Assembly (NCBI GenBank): GCA_023253575.1 | Contig: JALRGB010000693.1 | Location: 1 to 5,458, forward strand | Reading direction: 5' to 3' | Length of the DNA: 5,458 nt | From: Verrucomicrobiales bacterium | Lineage (GTDB): Bacteria > Verrucomicrobiota > Verrucomicrobiia > Verrucomicrobiales > V1-33 | Shown: one piece after another, positions 1 through 5,458 of the stretch | How positions within the stretch are numbered: position 1 is the first letter of the stretch | Layout: the number at the start of each line of letters is the position of its first letter | Made by a program: the position numbers and the translations under genes | The notes under the pieces: model-generated | Told to the model about the DNA's origin: nothing | Database searches by the model: none | The model's input: only the letters and a program-made list of their open reading frames with translations

Positions 1-1078
1 CTTCAAAAAACAACGTGAATTCCCGTCGATTGGCCCGCAAATGCGTTTGCGCGATCAAATTCAGCCCTCCCATCCCCGCCATCGCTACAATCTCGTCCCG
101 CAAGGCCACCGCGGCCGCCACAGATTCAGTGCCAGGAAGCTTGAGCGTGAAAATCACCACGGCCCCAGACTTCAGCGCACCACGGTGCGACAACACCGCC
201 ATCATGGATTCACGAGCCCCACCGTTTAAATCACAAAGTAAGCCATCATAGACTACACCCGCAGGAGCCCGAAAAGCAAGCGCATCCCCACGGACAAAAG
301 TCAGCCCTTTCATGCCGTCCAAACGACGATCCAACGCCGCCCGGTCGACCGCCGTCACCCGAAATTGCTTCGACAATAATTCTGCCGTCATCCCACCAGG
401 ACTGGCCCCCAACTCCAGCCAATGCGCCCCCTTGGGCAAAGCCGCCCGATGCAGGCGCAAGTAATGCAGGGCTTCCGCCACCTTGGCTCCAGCCCGACTG
501 ATCGCATCAACAGCTTCATGAGGAAGGTGTTTGGCTCCTCCCGGGTAGAATCCGTTTGTGGCAACGGGCGACGCCACTCCCGCATACAGCCCCTCCGGTC
601 CCAACAAGCAATACAGGGTCGGGCGCCCGGCATGCTGAGACTCTGCTTCCGCCACCGGCAGCGGCGGAAAAAGCTGGAGCACACGCCCCCGCAGGTTCGA
701 GGCGAGTTTTTTGTAATACGAATTCGGCGTTCCACCATGCAGCAGCCCCACCAAAATCGCCTGTACCGGCTGTCCGGAGAATTTCCGTAACAGTGTCTGC
801 GCCGCCTTCTCCACAAACCCCTCCATGGTCCGTGGCCGACAGGGCCAACTGTGCGCCACCGGCAACCGCCATGACACATGCAACACCGTGTCCGGCCCAG
901 TCACCGCCTCCGCCGTCGACGATTTTAATAAATAAAACTCCGTGCCCAACAGGGTGGCCCCCGTCGGCGATAACCGACGCACGATATCCGGCGCGACCGT
1001 GGCGAAAACTTCGGGAATGCGCACCAGCCAAGGCCCCGCGACCCCAGCGCCGCCACCATTAGAATGTTGTTGTATCAT
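1..1078 (-). CDS. rlmM: RlmM-type 23S rRNA ribose 2'-O-methyltransferase (FtsJ-like fold), 3' end cut by window edge
   Basis: Probable SAM-dependent methyltransferase of the RlmM (YgdE) type, which in E. coli 2'-O-methylates C2498 of 23S rRNA in the cytoplasm. I read 359 codons from the ATG at 1078-1076 to the left edge with no stop; E. coli RlmM is about 366 residues, so only a few codons should be missing. The SAM-binding motif I is LELGASPGGM (residues 221-230). The Rossmann-fold MTase tetrad K-D-K-E is complete: K199 in SRAGAKVAEAL, D283 in LLCDL, K313 in FTLKLP and E353 in RREFTLFF, each matching its E. coli counterpart in order and spacing. Residues 13-190 would be the N-terminal THUMP-like substrate-binding half and are more divergent. 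The start overlaps mnmA by 20 bases and has only a weak GAAG about ten bases upstream, so translational coupling is likely. The reading frame stays open upstream of this ATG inside mnmA, so the exact start is less sure than the identity. The exact rRNA target in this organism is inferred. Confidence 0.88.
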   Translation of the reverse strand, partial: MIQQHSNGGGAGVAGPWLVRIPEVFATVAPDIVRRLSPTGATLLGTEFYLLKSSTAEAVTGPDTVLHVSWRLPVAHSWPCRPRTMEGFVEKAAQTLLRKFSGQPVQAILVGLLHGGTPNSYYKKLASNLRGRVLQLFPPLPVAEAESQHAGRPTLYCLLGPEGLYAGVASPVATNGFYPGGAKHLPHEAVDAISRAGAKVAEALHYLRLHRAALPKGAHWLELGASPGGMTAELLSKQFRVTAVDRAALDRRLDGMKGLTFVRGDALAFRAPAGVVYDGLLCDLNGGARESMMAVLSHRGALKSGAVVIFTLKLPGTESVAAAVALRDEIVAMAGMGGLNLIAQTHLRANRREFTLFFE

Positions 1079-2180
1079 ACAGAATTTCTTCGAAAAAACC
1101 TCCTCCCAGCAAAACATCGCCATCGTAAAATCCGCACACTTGCCCCGGTGTCAGGGCCCGCTGCGGTTCATCCCAAGTCACCATCACCGCCGGCCCACCC
1201 GCCTCCGCCAGCCCACGACTCCACGGCTCAATCATCGCCGGAGCCCCCGCATGCCGGTATCGCGGCTGCGCCTGCAGCCGACGCGTTTCTTGGAAAAAAC
1301 AGTGATTGGCGCAATGCAGGCTGCCCACCACCGCTCGCCGCGCATGCAACAGCGGTGTATCCTCCCTTTCCAAGGCCACCACCAGCTGGTTTAACTCCGG
1401 TCGCTTCGCCACCACCACATACGCCTCTTTGTAGATCGGAGAGGCCACCCCCAACCCTTTGCGCTGCCCAAAGGTGTACAAATGCAACCCATGGTGCCTA
1501 CCTAAAACCCGTCCAGCCCCGTCGACAATCTCGCCCGGTTCGTCCGCAATAAAGGCGCGGAGAAAGTCCGACATCTTCACGTCCCCAATAAAACAAATTC
1601 CCTGGCTGTCTTTTTTCTGCGCGTTCGGTAGCCCCAGCCGCGCCGCCTCCACCCGCACCTCAGACTTAAGCAAATGCCCAATCGGAAAATGCGCCGGAAC
1701 TATCTGCGCCTGATTCAACAACGCCAGAAAATAACTCTGATCCTTCCCAGGATCCATCCCACGCAACAAATCTGTCGTCCCGTCATCGTTGCGTCGAAGT
1801 CGCGCATAATGTCCCGTCGCTATGCCGTCAAACCCCTGACTGAGTGCATATTCCAGAAATACCCCAAATTTCATCTCGCGGTTGCACATCACATCCGGAT
1901 TGGGTGTCACCCCACCACGATAGCCGCTCAATAAATACGCCACCACTCGATCCCGGTAGTCGTCCATCAAATTGAGCACCCGAAATTCAATCCCCAACGC
2001 CTCCGCGACCGCCTGCGCATCTTCAATGTCCTGCTGCCAAGGGCAGTCACCGGCAATATTCTCCTCGTTGATCCAGTTGCGCATGTACGCCGCCACGACT
2101 TCATGCCCCTGCTCCAGCAGAAGCGCCGTCGCCACACTCGAATCCACTCCCCCGGATAATGCTGATAATAATCGCGCCAT
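1059..2180 (-). CDS. mnmA: tRNA-specific 2-thiouridylase MnmA (TrmU)
   Basis: Cytoplasmic enzyme that activates U34 of tRNA Lys, Glu and Gln with ATP and inserts sulfur to give 2-thiouridine at the wobble position, taking sulfur from an IscS-type relay. The 373-residue length is normal for the family. The PP-loop SGGVDSSV is at residues 9-16. The first catalytic cysteine is C99 in NPDVMCNREMKF and the persulfide-carrying second is C196 in SQGICFIGD; both are present. TGHYAR (122-127) and KDQSYFL (146-152) are the conserved tRNA and ATP-site blocks. LYTFGQRKGLGV (234-245) starts the central domain, and the C-terminal beta-barrel runs to GGGFFEEILYD. The ATG at 2180 puts the PP-loop in its usual place and has a GAGGG at 2194-2190. 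The stop TAA lies inside the start of the downstream rlmM-like gene (20-base overlap), and the upstream glycosidase-like gene ends 53 bases before it, so the three may share a transcript. Nothing essential is missing. Confidence 0.97.
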   Translation of the reverse strand: MARLLSALSGGVDSSVATALLLEQGHEVVAAYMRNWINEENIAGDCPWQQDIEDAQAVAEALGIEFRVLNLMDDYRDRVVAYLLSGYRGGVTPNPDVMCNREMKFGVFLEYALSQGFDGIATGHYARLRRNDDGTTDLLRGMDPGKDQSYFLALLNQAQIVPAHFPIGHLLKSEVRVEAARLGLPNAQKKDSQGICFIGDVKMSDFLRAFIADEPGEIVDGAGRVLGRHHGLHLYTFGQRKGLGVASPIYKEAYVVVAKRPELNQLVVALEREDTPLLHARRAVVGSLHCANHCFFQETRRLQAQPRYRHAGAPAMIEPWSRGLAEAGGPAVMVTWDEPQRALTPGQVCGFYDGDVLLGGGFFEEILYDTTTF

Positions 2181-2183
2181 AAT

Positions 2184-2194
2184 TCCCTGCCCTC
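2184..2194 (-). promoter_or_regulatory. Ribosome binding site of mnmA
   Basis: On the minus strand the bases before the ATG at 2180 read GAGGGCAGGGA and then ATT. GAGGG (2194-2190) leaves a nine-base spacer, while AGGGA (2188-2184) leaves only three. The first is the better Shine-Dalgarno match and supports the chosen mnmA start. It lies in the 53-base gap after the glycosidase-like gene, in which I see no hairpin plus T-run terminator. Confidence 0.6.
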
Positions 2195-2233
2195 ACTCAT
2201 AGGCAGACTGGACGATGAAGCCGCAACTATTCT

Positions 2234-4420
2234 TCAACGCCGACGGAAAATCCGCTTCTGCCCAGCCTGCCACCGCAGACGCCATCGCACCGCTCCATCC
2301 GCTCCATCCAGCGCCGTCACGGCCTCGACCGCTCCATCCGCCGCCACCACGTCCCATCGCCCTGCCGGGAGATCGAAAATCAGCTCTCCATCGCTCGCCG
2401 AACGACAAATCAGCTCGATCTCCGCATTTGAAGCCATCACATCAAAAACACAGTCTTGCACATGCAACCCGCTGACCCCGAGTCGCGGCACCCCAGAAGG
2501 CAGTCGCGGACGCAACGCAAATCCGCCCGCCTCCGGCACCACCCCGAGAAATCCATGGATGACCACCGAAGGCACCATCACACTCTCCATGAATTCATGG
2601 TCAAACCCTAGCCCGCCCGGAGGCCCTCCCCCCTGCAGGGTGCCCCGCCCCGGCTCAGCATAATACGACCGGTATCCTCCCGCCGCCTGCACTTCCCCAA
2701 ACCACCCCAGAACTTCGCGCAGTCGGCGCCACGCATCATCCGGGCCCAGCGCCCGCAACCGCGCCATCAACTCGAAATACGTAAATCCTAGTACCGCGCC
2801 CCCATCCTGCACTTGGTCCCCCCAGCCAATACTCTCAGGAGCAGACCACGCCCATACATAATTTTCCGTATTGCGGCGGGTCGTCGAACGAGGTCCAAAA
2901 CGCCAACGGTAAATGTCCTCCCGCTGCGACGTATCACCGTTCACCACCCGGGATCCATCCAACCACTCGAAAATCGTCTTCTCCTGCAACGAAGTCGCCA
3001 GGCCATGATGGATCGCTTCCGTGTTGATAAAGGTAAAACCAAAATCATGACGGCTGCCGTCGAGCGCGATCCAGCCGATAAAACGACCCGCCTCGGCATC
3101 CCAGAAACGAGTTTGAAAATCGATCCTCACCGCACGGGCCAATGTTTCCAATGCCTCCGCTTCCATCGTCGCCGGAGCCGCTTCCGTCTGCCACTCCGGA
3201 TGCGCGGCCGCCGCCCGCTCCAAGGCCGCCATTCGCCGCAAGGCCACATACGCCTGCATCGTCGCCATCGCATCATGCCCGCCAAACGGAAGCAAATCCC
3301 AATAGTTGTTTCCCACGCCCAGCCCAGGACGGAGGACTCGCGCGCCCGCCGCATCACGCGCCAACCCCGTCCGCCCGTCATGCCCGACCCACGGCACCCG
3401 GACATGGTTCTCCGATCGAACCTCAAATTCCTCCAAAAGATATGCCAAGGCCCGTCGCATCCGCGGCAAGGCCACCCGCAAGAACTCCACATCCGTCGTC
3501 CAGTTGAAATAATCACTAGCCGCCTGCAAAAACGCGCTGTTCGTCACCGGATGCCGCGTGTCAATCGCCGTGATCAATGACTTTAATGTGACCAATGAAC
3601 CGGCTTCGACCGGCACCACTACCCTCAGCCGGGTTAGCAATCCATCGTATCCAGCCTGCCGGTGAACCGGCACATTGGCATAAGTCAGACTCCCGCCCGC
3701 CGGCGGAAGTGGAAACTCTGCCCCGCGCCAGCCAGCCTGACCGTCCAGCATCCACCCCAGCACCCCAAGCCCCGCCCCCGGACGATCCACCCCCCACTCA
3801 ACCCGTATAAACGGCGCCACCACGGTCCCACAGGAAAATGCCGGTGTCGTTAGGGTCACCGTCCCCTCAGTGGCCCGCACTTTCAACCCCACCGCTGGAT
3901 CAATTTCCACGACTTCCGCCCCAGAAATCTCCCACCCTTCCAGTGAGGTCACTGCTTGCTGACGGAAATTCTGCACCGCCCATTCCTCGCCCACTAGAGA
4001 AAAATGCCACCCTTGGCCGGTGCTTTGCTGCCATGCTGGAAAGGGCCATCCATCGCTGTGGGCCATCCCCCGGTGCTGCTGCATCGCCACATACCCATCG
4101 TCATCAATCCTCTTTCGCAACAAGGCGCGACGGTAAAATTCCCGCGCCTCCCGTGCTGATGGCTCCGCCCCTGTCGCCGCCCATAACGTGGCCATGGGCA
4201 GCCACGGGTCCCACAACGTGCATTCCGTGCGGGCCTGCGGCGCATGCAACGCCAACAATTCAGTCAGTCGCGCCGCCTCCGATTCATGCCCCGCAAAAAA
4301 AAAGTCAGGACCCGCCCGCAGCGCGCCAGCGCCAGCCGCCCCAATGATCGCCATCAACACCCAACGGTTCGCCCAATCATAAATCAATCCCATCACCATG
4401 CCTACCCCGCCACCCGCCAC
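2234..4420 (-). CDS. Exported six-hairpin glycosidase-like protein
   Basis: Probable extracytoplasmic carbohydrate-active enzyme; substrate unknown. Residues are numbered from the GTG at 4420 (728 aa). A signal peptide is visible: R19, then the hydrophobic WVLMAIIGAAGAGALRA (20-36), with cleavage plausible after A36. ATG codons at 4399 and 4393 are equally plausible starts and keep the whole signal peptide; an in-frame TAG at 4429-4427 limits the gene upstream. Residues 45-135 are helical, with a conserved-looking patch DGWPFPAWQQSTGQGWHFS (123-141). Residues about 160-290 are beta-rich (jelly-roll-like, alternating hydrophobics). From about 295 to 630 the pattern fits an (alpha/alpha)6 toroid: DYFNWTTDVEFL (303-314), GNNYWDLLPFGGHDAM (370-385), ENYVWAWSAPESIGWGDQVQ (519-538) and GFDHEFMESVMVPSVVIHGF (605-624). 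E609, E612, D375 and D535/D539 are candidate acid/base residues, by guess only. A short beta tail (630-728) follows, as in GH63-, GH65- or GH78-like enzymes. I cannot choose the family by eye. It lies between a lamin-tail protein gene and mnmA. Confidence 0.78.
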   Translation of the reverse strand: MAGGGVGMVMGLIYDWANRWVLMAIIGAAGAGALRAGPDFFFAGHESEAARLTELLALHAPQARTECTLWDPWLPMATLWAATGAEPSAREAREFYRRALLRKRIDDDGYVAMQQHRGMAHSDGWPFPAWQQSTGQGWHFSLVGEEWAVQNFRQQAVTSLEGWEISGAEVVEIDPAVGLKVRATEGTVTLTTPAFSCGTVVAPFIRVEWGVDRPGAGLGVLGWMLDGQAGWRGAEFPLPPAGGSLTYANVPVHRQAGYDGLLTRLRVVVPVEAGSLVTLKSLITAIDTRHPVTNSAFLQAASDYFNWTTDVEFLRVALPRMRRALAYLLEEFEVRSENHVRVPWVGHDGRTGLARDAAGARVLRPGLGVGNNYWDLLPFGGHDAMATMQAYVALRRMAALERAAAAHPEWQTEAAPATMEAEALETLARAVRIDFQTRFWDAEAGRFIGWIALDGSRHDFGFTFINTEAIHHGLATSLQEKTIFEWLDGSRVVNGDTSQREDIYRWRFGPRSTTRRNTENYVWAWSAPESIGWGDQVQDGGAVLGFTYFELMARLRALGPDDAWRRLREVLGWFGEVQAAGGYRSYYAEPGRGTLQGGGPPGGLGFDHEFMESVMVPSVVIHGFLGVVPEAGGFALRPRLPSGVPRLGVSGLHVQDCVFDVMASNAEIELICRSASDGELIFDLPAGRWDVVAADGAVEAVTALDGADGAVRWRLRWQAGQKRIFRRR
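2291..2339 (-). repeat. Short imperfect repeat CGCTCCATCC x3 within the glycosidase-like gene
   Basis: The plus-strand ten-mer CGCTCCATCC occurs at 2291-2300, 2300-2309 and 2330-2339; the first two are a tandem with a nine-base period. On the coding strand it encodes three copies of Asp-Gly-Ala (DGAV...LDGADGAV, about residues 695-711) in the last beta segment. It is a small in-frame coding repeat that could expand or contract by three codons without breaking the frame; probably just local duplication. Confidence 0.4.
4295..4303 (-). repeat. Nine-base homopolymer tract (T9 on coding strand) near the gene start
   Basis: Nine consecutive A on the plus strand, read as T9 on the coding strand, encode Phe40-Phe41-Phe42 (DFFFAG), three residues after the predicted signal peptidase site. 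I checked the outcome of slippage: loss of one T leads to a TGA ten codons after the tract, and gain of one T leads to a TGA two codons after it, so either change switches the gene off. A run this long stands out in a GC-rich gene where TTC would be the expected Phe codon. That makes it a possible slippage or phase-variation site; there is no direct proof of that here. Confidence 0.55.
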
Positions 4421-4473
4421 TTGCCACTAAGAACCTCCCACCCACTCACCGAAACCACCGTCAGGATATCCCC

Positions 4474-4493
4474 ACCCGCGGTATCCCGCGGGT
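4474..4493 (-). terminator. Perfect 8-bp GC hairpin with four-base loop, possible terminator or operator
   Basis: The plus strand reads ACCCGCGG-TATC-CCGCGGGT: both arms pair exactly over eight bases, seven of each eight pairs being G or C apart from the outer A-T. It lies 47 bases after the stop of the lamin-tail gene. On the minus strand no T-run follows (GGGGATATCC comes next), so it is not a standard intrinsic terminator. A T-poor terminator, an mRNA-stabilising 3' hairpin or a dimeric operator half-site pair are all possible. Confidence 0.35.
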
Positions 4494-4533
4494 CGAAAAT
4501 TCACACCACCCCGAAATCCGGGACAAAATTCAC
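4489..4533. repeat. Paired near-direct repeat CGGG-(TCG/AC)-AAAATTCAC
   Basis: CGGGTCGAAAATTCAC (4489-4504) and CGGGACAAAATTCAC (4519-4533) share the outer CGGG and the nine bases AAAATTCAC, about 29-30 bases apart, roughly three helical turns. The AT-rich cores stand out in the GC-rich surroundings. The first copy overlaps the right arm of the hairpin. A six-base inverted repeat, GGGTCG (4490-4495) with CGACCC (4535-4540), encloses both. Spacing and position fit a tandem binding site for a regulator, but this is inference. Confidence 0.35.
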
Positions 4534-4539
4534 CCGACC

Positions 4540-5457
4540 CTACGGCCGAGTCACCCGCAATCGAAGAAACCGACCGACCTCCCGCCCGACCGGCAGGCTA
4601 TCGCGATACGTCACCCGCTCAATGCCATCAGGCTGCAGCACTCTCGACACCTCGACCAGCGTCGTCGCCGCCCAGCCGGCCAGCCCGGTCGATGCTTCCG
4701 GTTGGGTCCGCACGTCCGGCCGCAGCAGGTAAGAAATCGTCAAGTACGTCTGTCCTCCCTCGGTCGTCAGGCCGGTTTCGAGGGCGCCCATCGACGCATA
4801 AAATGCCGGTGACGAGCCCAGCACATATTCCACCATATTGGCCTGACCGTCGCCGTCCGCATCAACGTCCGGCGCACTCAACGCCGCAAAATCAGGGCGG
4901 GTCGGATCAAAATAACTTTCAGCCCATGCCGACCAGCCAGTCGGCCAGTTCGCCGCCGCTCCCGGGGTGCCCACACCAGCTCTCCACTGCAATCCATCTC
5001 CCTGGCTGGCCATCGCCGCCGTCGGAAGAAACGAAATGGATCGACCGGTCCCAGCCGCGCCCGCAGGCCAAGGTGCTTCATCTCCGTAACTAAACTCCCG
5101 CACCGGCACCCCACCGCCATAAGCCAGCTTGAGAGCTTCTCCTTTGTTGTCGAGCCGCGAGTTCGAGAACTCACCCACCACCGGCAGACCTGCCCCATGA
5201 CGCAAGGCCATGGCCGCTCGACTGCGGACGACCAAGCACCGCCCCCCCGGAGCCAGCATGGTGCCGGGCGCCACCGTCACATCTACCCCCTTGGTAAATC
5301 CCACATCCGTCAAATCCAAGGTCAATGCACTGCTGCGGTTCTCGAGTTCCACATATTCGAAATCGGCCGAGGTCCACCCGGCCAGCGCCTCCTGCGGCGT
5401 CACCGGAGCCGGATCGAACATAATTTCCGAAATCGCCAAATGATCGATTAATGGCTG
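4540..5457 (-). CDS. Lamin-tail-domain protein, C-terminal part (5' end beyond window)
   Basis: C-terminal 305 residues of a larger, probably secreted or surface protein. The frame is open to the right edge (first full codon CAG at 5457-5455), so a TTG at 5439 that could be taken as a start is internal. Residues 9-145 form a lamin-tail (LTD) domain: LAISEIMFDP opening, FEYVELENRSSALTLDL strand pair, LAPGGRCLVVRSR, GEFSNSRLDNKGEALKL and a closing GTGRSISFL. Next comes W-rich linker sequence, then DVDADGDGQANMVEYVLG (197-214), a calcium-binding-loop-like module typical of the C-termini of large verrucomicrobial exported proteins, and a beta-rich tail ending RFLRLRVTRP. Such proteins often carry CotH-kinase or other adhesive or enzymatic domains upstream; none can be seen here. 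No sorting signal of PEP-CTERM type is present. LTD modules are thought to mediate binding at surfaces; the exact role is unknown. Confidence 0.85.
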   Translation of the reverse strand, partial: QPLIDHLAISEIMFDPAPVTPQEALAGWTSADFEYVELENRSSALTLDLTDVGFTKGVDVTVAPGTMLAPGGRCLVVRSRAAMALRHGAGLPVVGEFSNSRLDNKGEALKLAYGGGVPVREFSYGDEAPWPAGAAGTGRSISFLPTAAMASQGDGLQWRAGVGTPGAAANWPTGWSAWAESYFDPTRPDFAALSAPDVDADGDGQANMVEYVLGSSPAFYASMGALETGLTTEGGQTYLTISYLLRPDVRTQPEASTGLAGWAATTLVEVSRVLQPDGIERVTYRDSLPVGREVGRFLRLRVTRP

Positions 5458-5458
5458 A

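Larger units (their letters stand above)
4421..4539 (-). promoter_or_regulatory. Intergenic region between lamin-tail protein gene and glycosidase-like gene
   Basis: This 119-base gap must hold the end of the lamin-tail transcript, the start of the next one, or both. It contains a perfect GC-rich hairpin (4474-4493), two AAAATTCAC-containing repeats (4489-4504 and 4519-4533) and GGGAGG (4439-4434 on the minus strand) upstream of the glycosidase-like start. I could not find a convincing -35/-10 pair. The dense secondary structure suggests a regulated leader or terminator zone, but no known riboswitch class is recognisable. Confidence 0.4.

Noticed and set aside
388..1031. Two overlapping minus-strand frames (388-879 and 516-1031) inside the methyltransferase region
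   Set aside because: Both are out of frame with the continuous methyltransferase frame that carries motif I and all four catalytic residues; no frameshift is needed to explain the region.
1094..1108. Shine-Dalgarno-like GGGAGGAGG followed by T6 near the end of mnmA, resembling a programmed frameshift site that could fuse MnmA to the methyltransferase in the +1 frame
   Set aside because: The GGA GGA GGT TTT TTC codons encode the GGGFFE segment conserved in MnmA proteins, and MnmA terminates normally at its usual length, so the signal is most simply explained by protein constraint.
2181..2233. Possible promoter or terminator between the glycosidase-like gene and mnmA
   Set aside because: Only 53 bases; no hairpin with T-run and no clear -35/-10 pair could be found, so only the ribosome binding site is annotated.
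2813..3580. 255-codon open frame on the plus strand
   Set aside because: It lies entirely opposite the glycosidase-like gene, is rich in Arg, Pro and His as expected of antisense frames in GC-rich DNA, and shows no recognisable domain.
3838..4347. 169-codon plus-strand frame and neighbouring plus-strand frames around 4244-4732
   Set aside because: They are antisense to the glycosidase-like and lamin-tail genes, composed mainly of Pro, Arg and Ser, and lack plausible ribosome sites or domains.

Overview
The window is a gene-dense, GC-rich stretch in which all four supported genes lie on the minus strand, so it reads from right to left. Both ends cut through a gene. I see no RNA gene, insertion sequence, CRISPR array or integrase. 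The style of the secreted proteins points to Verrucomicrobiota or a close PVC relative: a lamin-tail domain followed by a 'DxDxDG...EYxLG' module and a C-terminal beta segment ending RFLRLRVT. This is an inference from protein style, not a phylogenetic result.

Right to left: (1) 5457-4540 is the C-terminal part of a probably secreted lamin-tail-domain protein whose start lies beyond the window. (2) 4539-4421 is a 119-base gap with a perfect 8-bp GC hairpin, a nearby pair of AAAATTCAC-containing repeats and a Shine-Dalgarno-like GGGAGG. (3) 4420-2234 encodes a 728-residue exported protein with a six-hairpin (alpha/alpha toroid) glycosidase-like C-terminal half; its substrate and CAZy family are not assignable by eye. 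It carries a nine-T tract just after the signal peptide. (4) 2233-2181 is a 53-base gap with the mnmA ribosome binding site. (5) 2180-1059 is mnmA, the tRNA 2-thiouridylase, complete with PP-loop and both catalytic cysteines. (6) 1078-1 is an RlmM-type 23S rRNA 2'-O-methyltransferase with a complete K-D-K-E tetrad; its start overlaps the end of mnmA by 20 bases and its last few codons lie beyond the left edge.

The layout suggests two functional halves. The left pair (mnmA, rlmM-like) are RNA-modification enzymes of the translation apparatus and are very likely translationally coupled. The right pair (lamin-tail protein, glycosidase-like protein) are envelope or secreted proteins that fit carbohydrate or surface biology. 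The short gap between the glycosidase gene and mnmA, without a visible terminator, allows read-through across the two halves. I do not see convincing evidence of a new multi-gene system. The best leads are the unassigned glycosidase-like protein, its homopolymer tract and the structured leader upstream of it.
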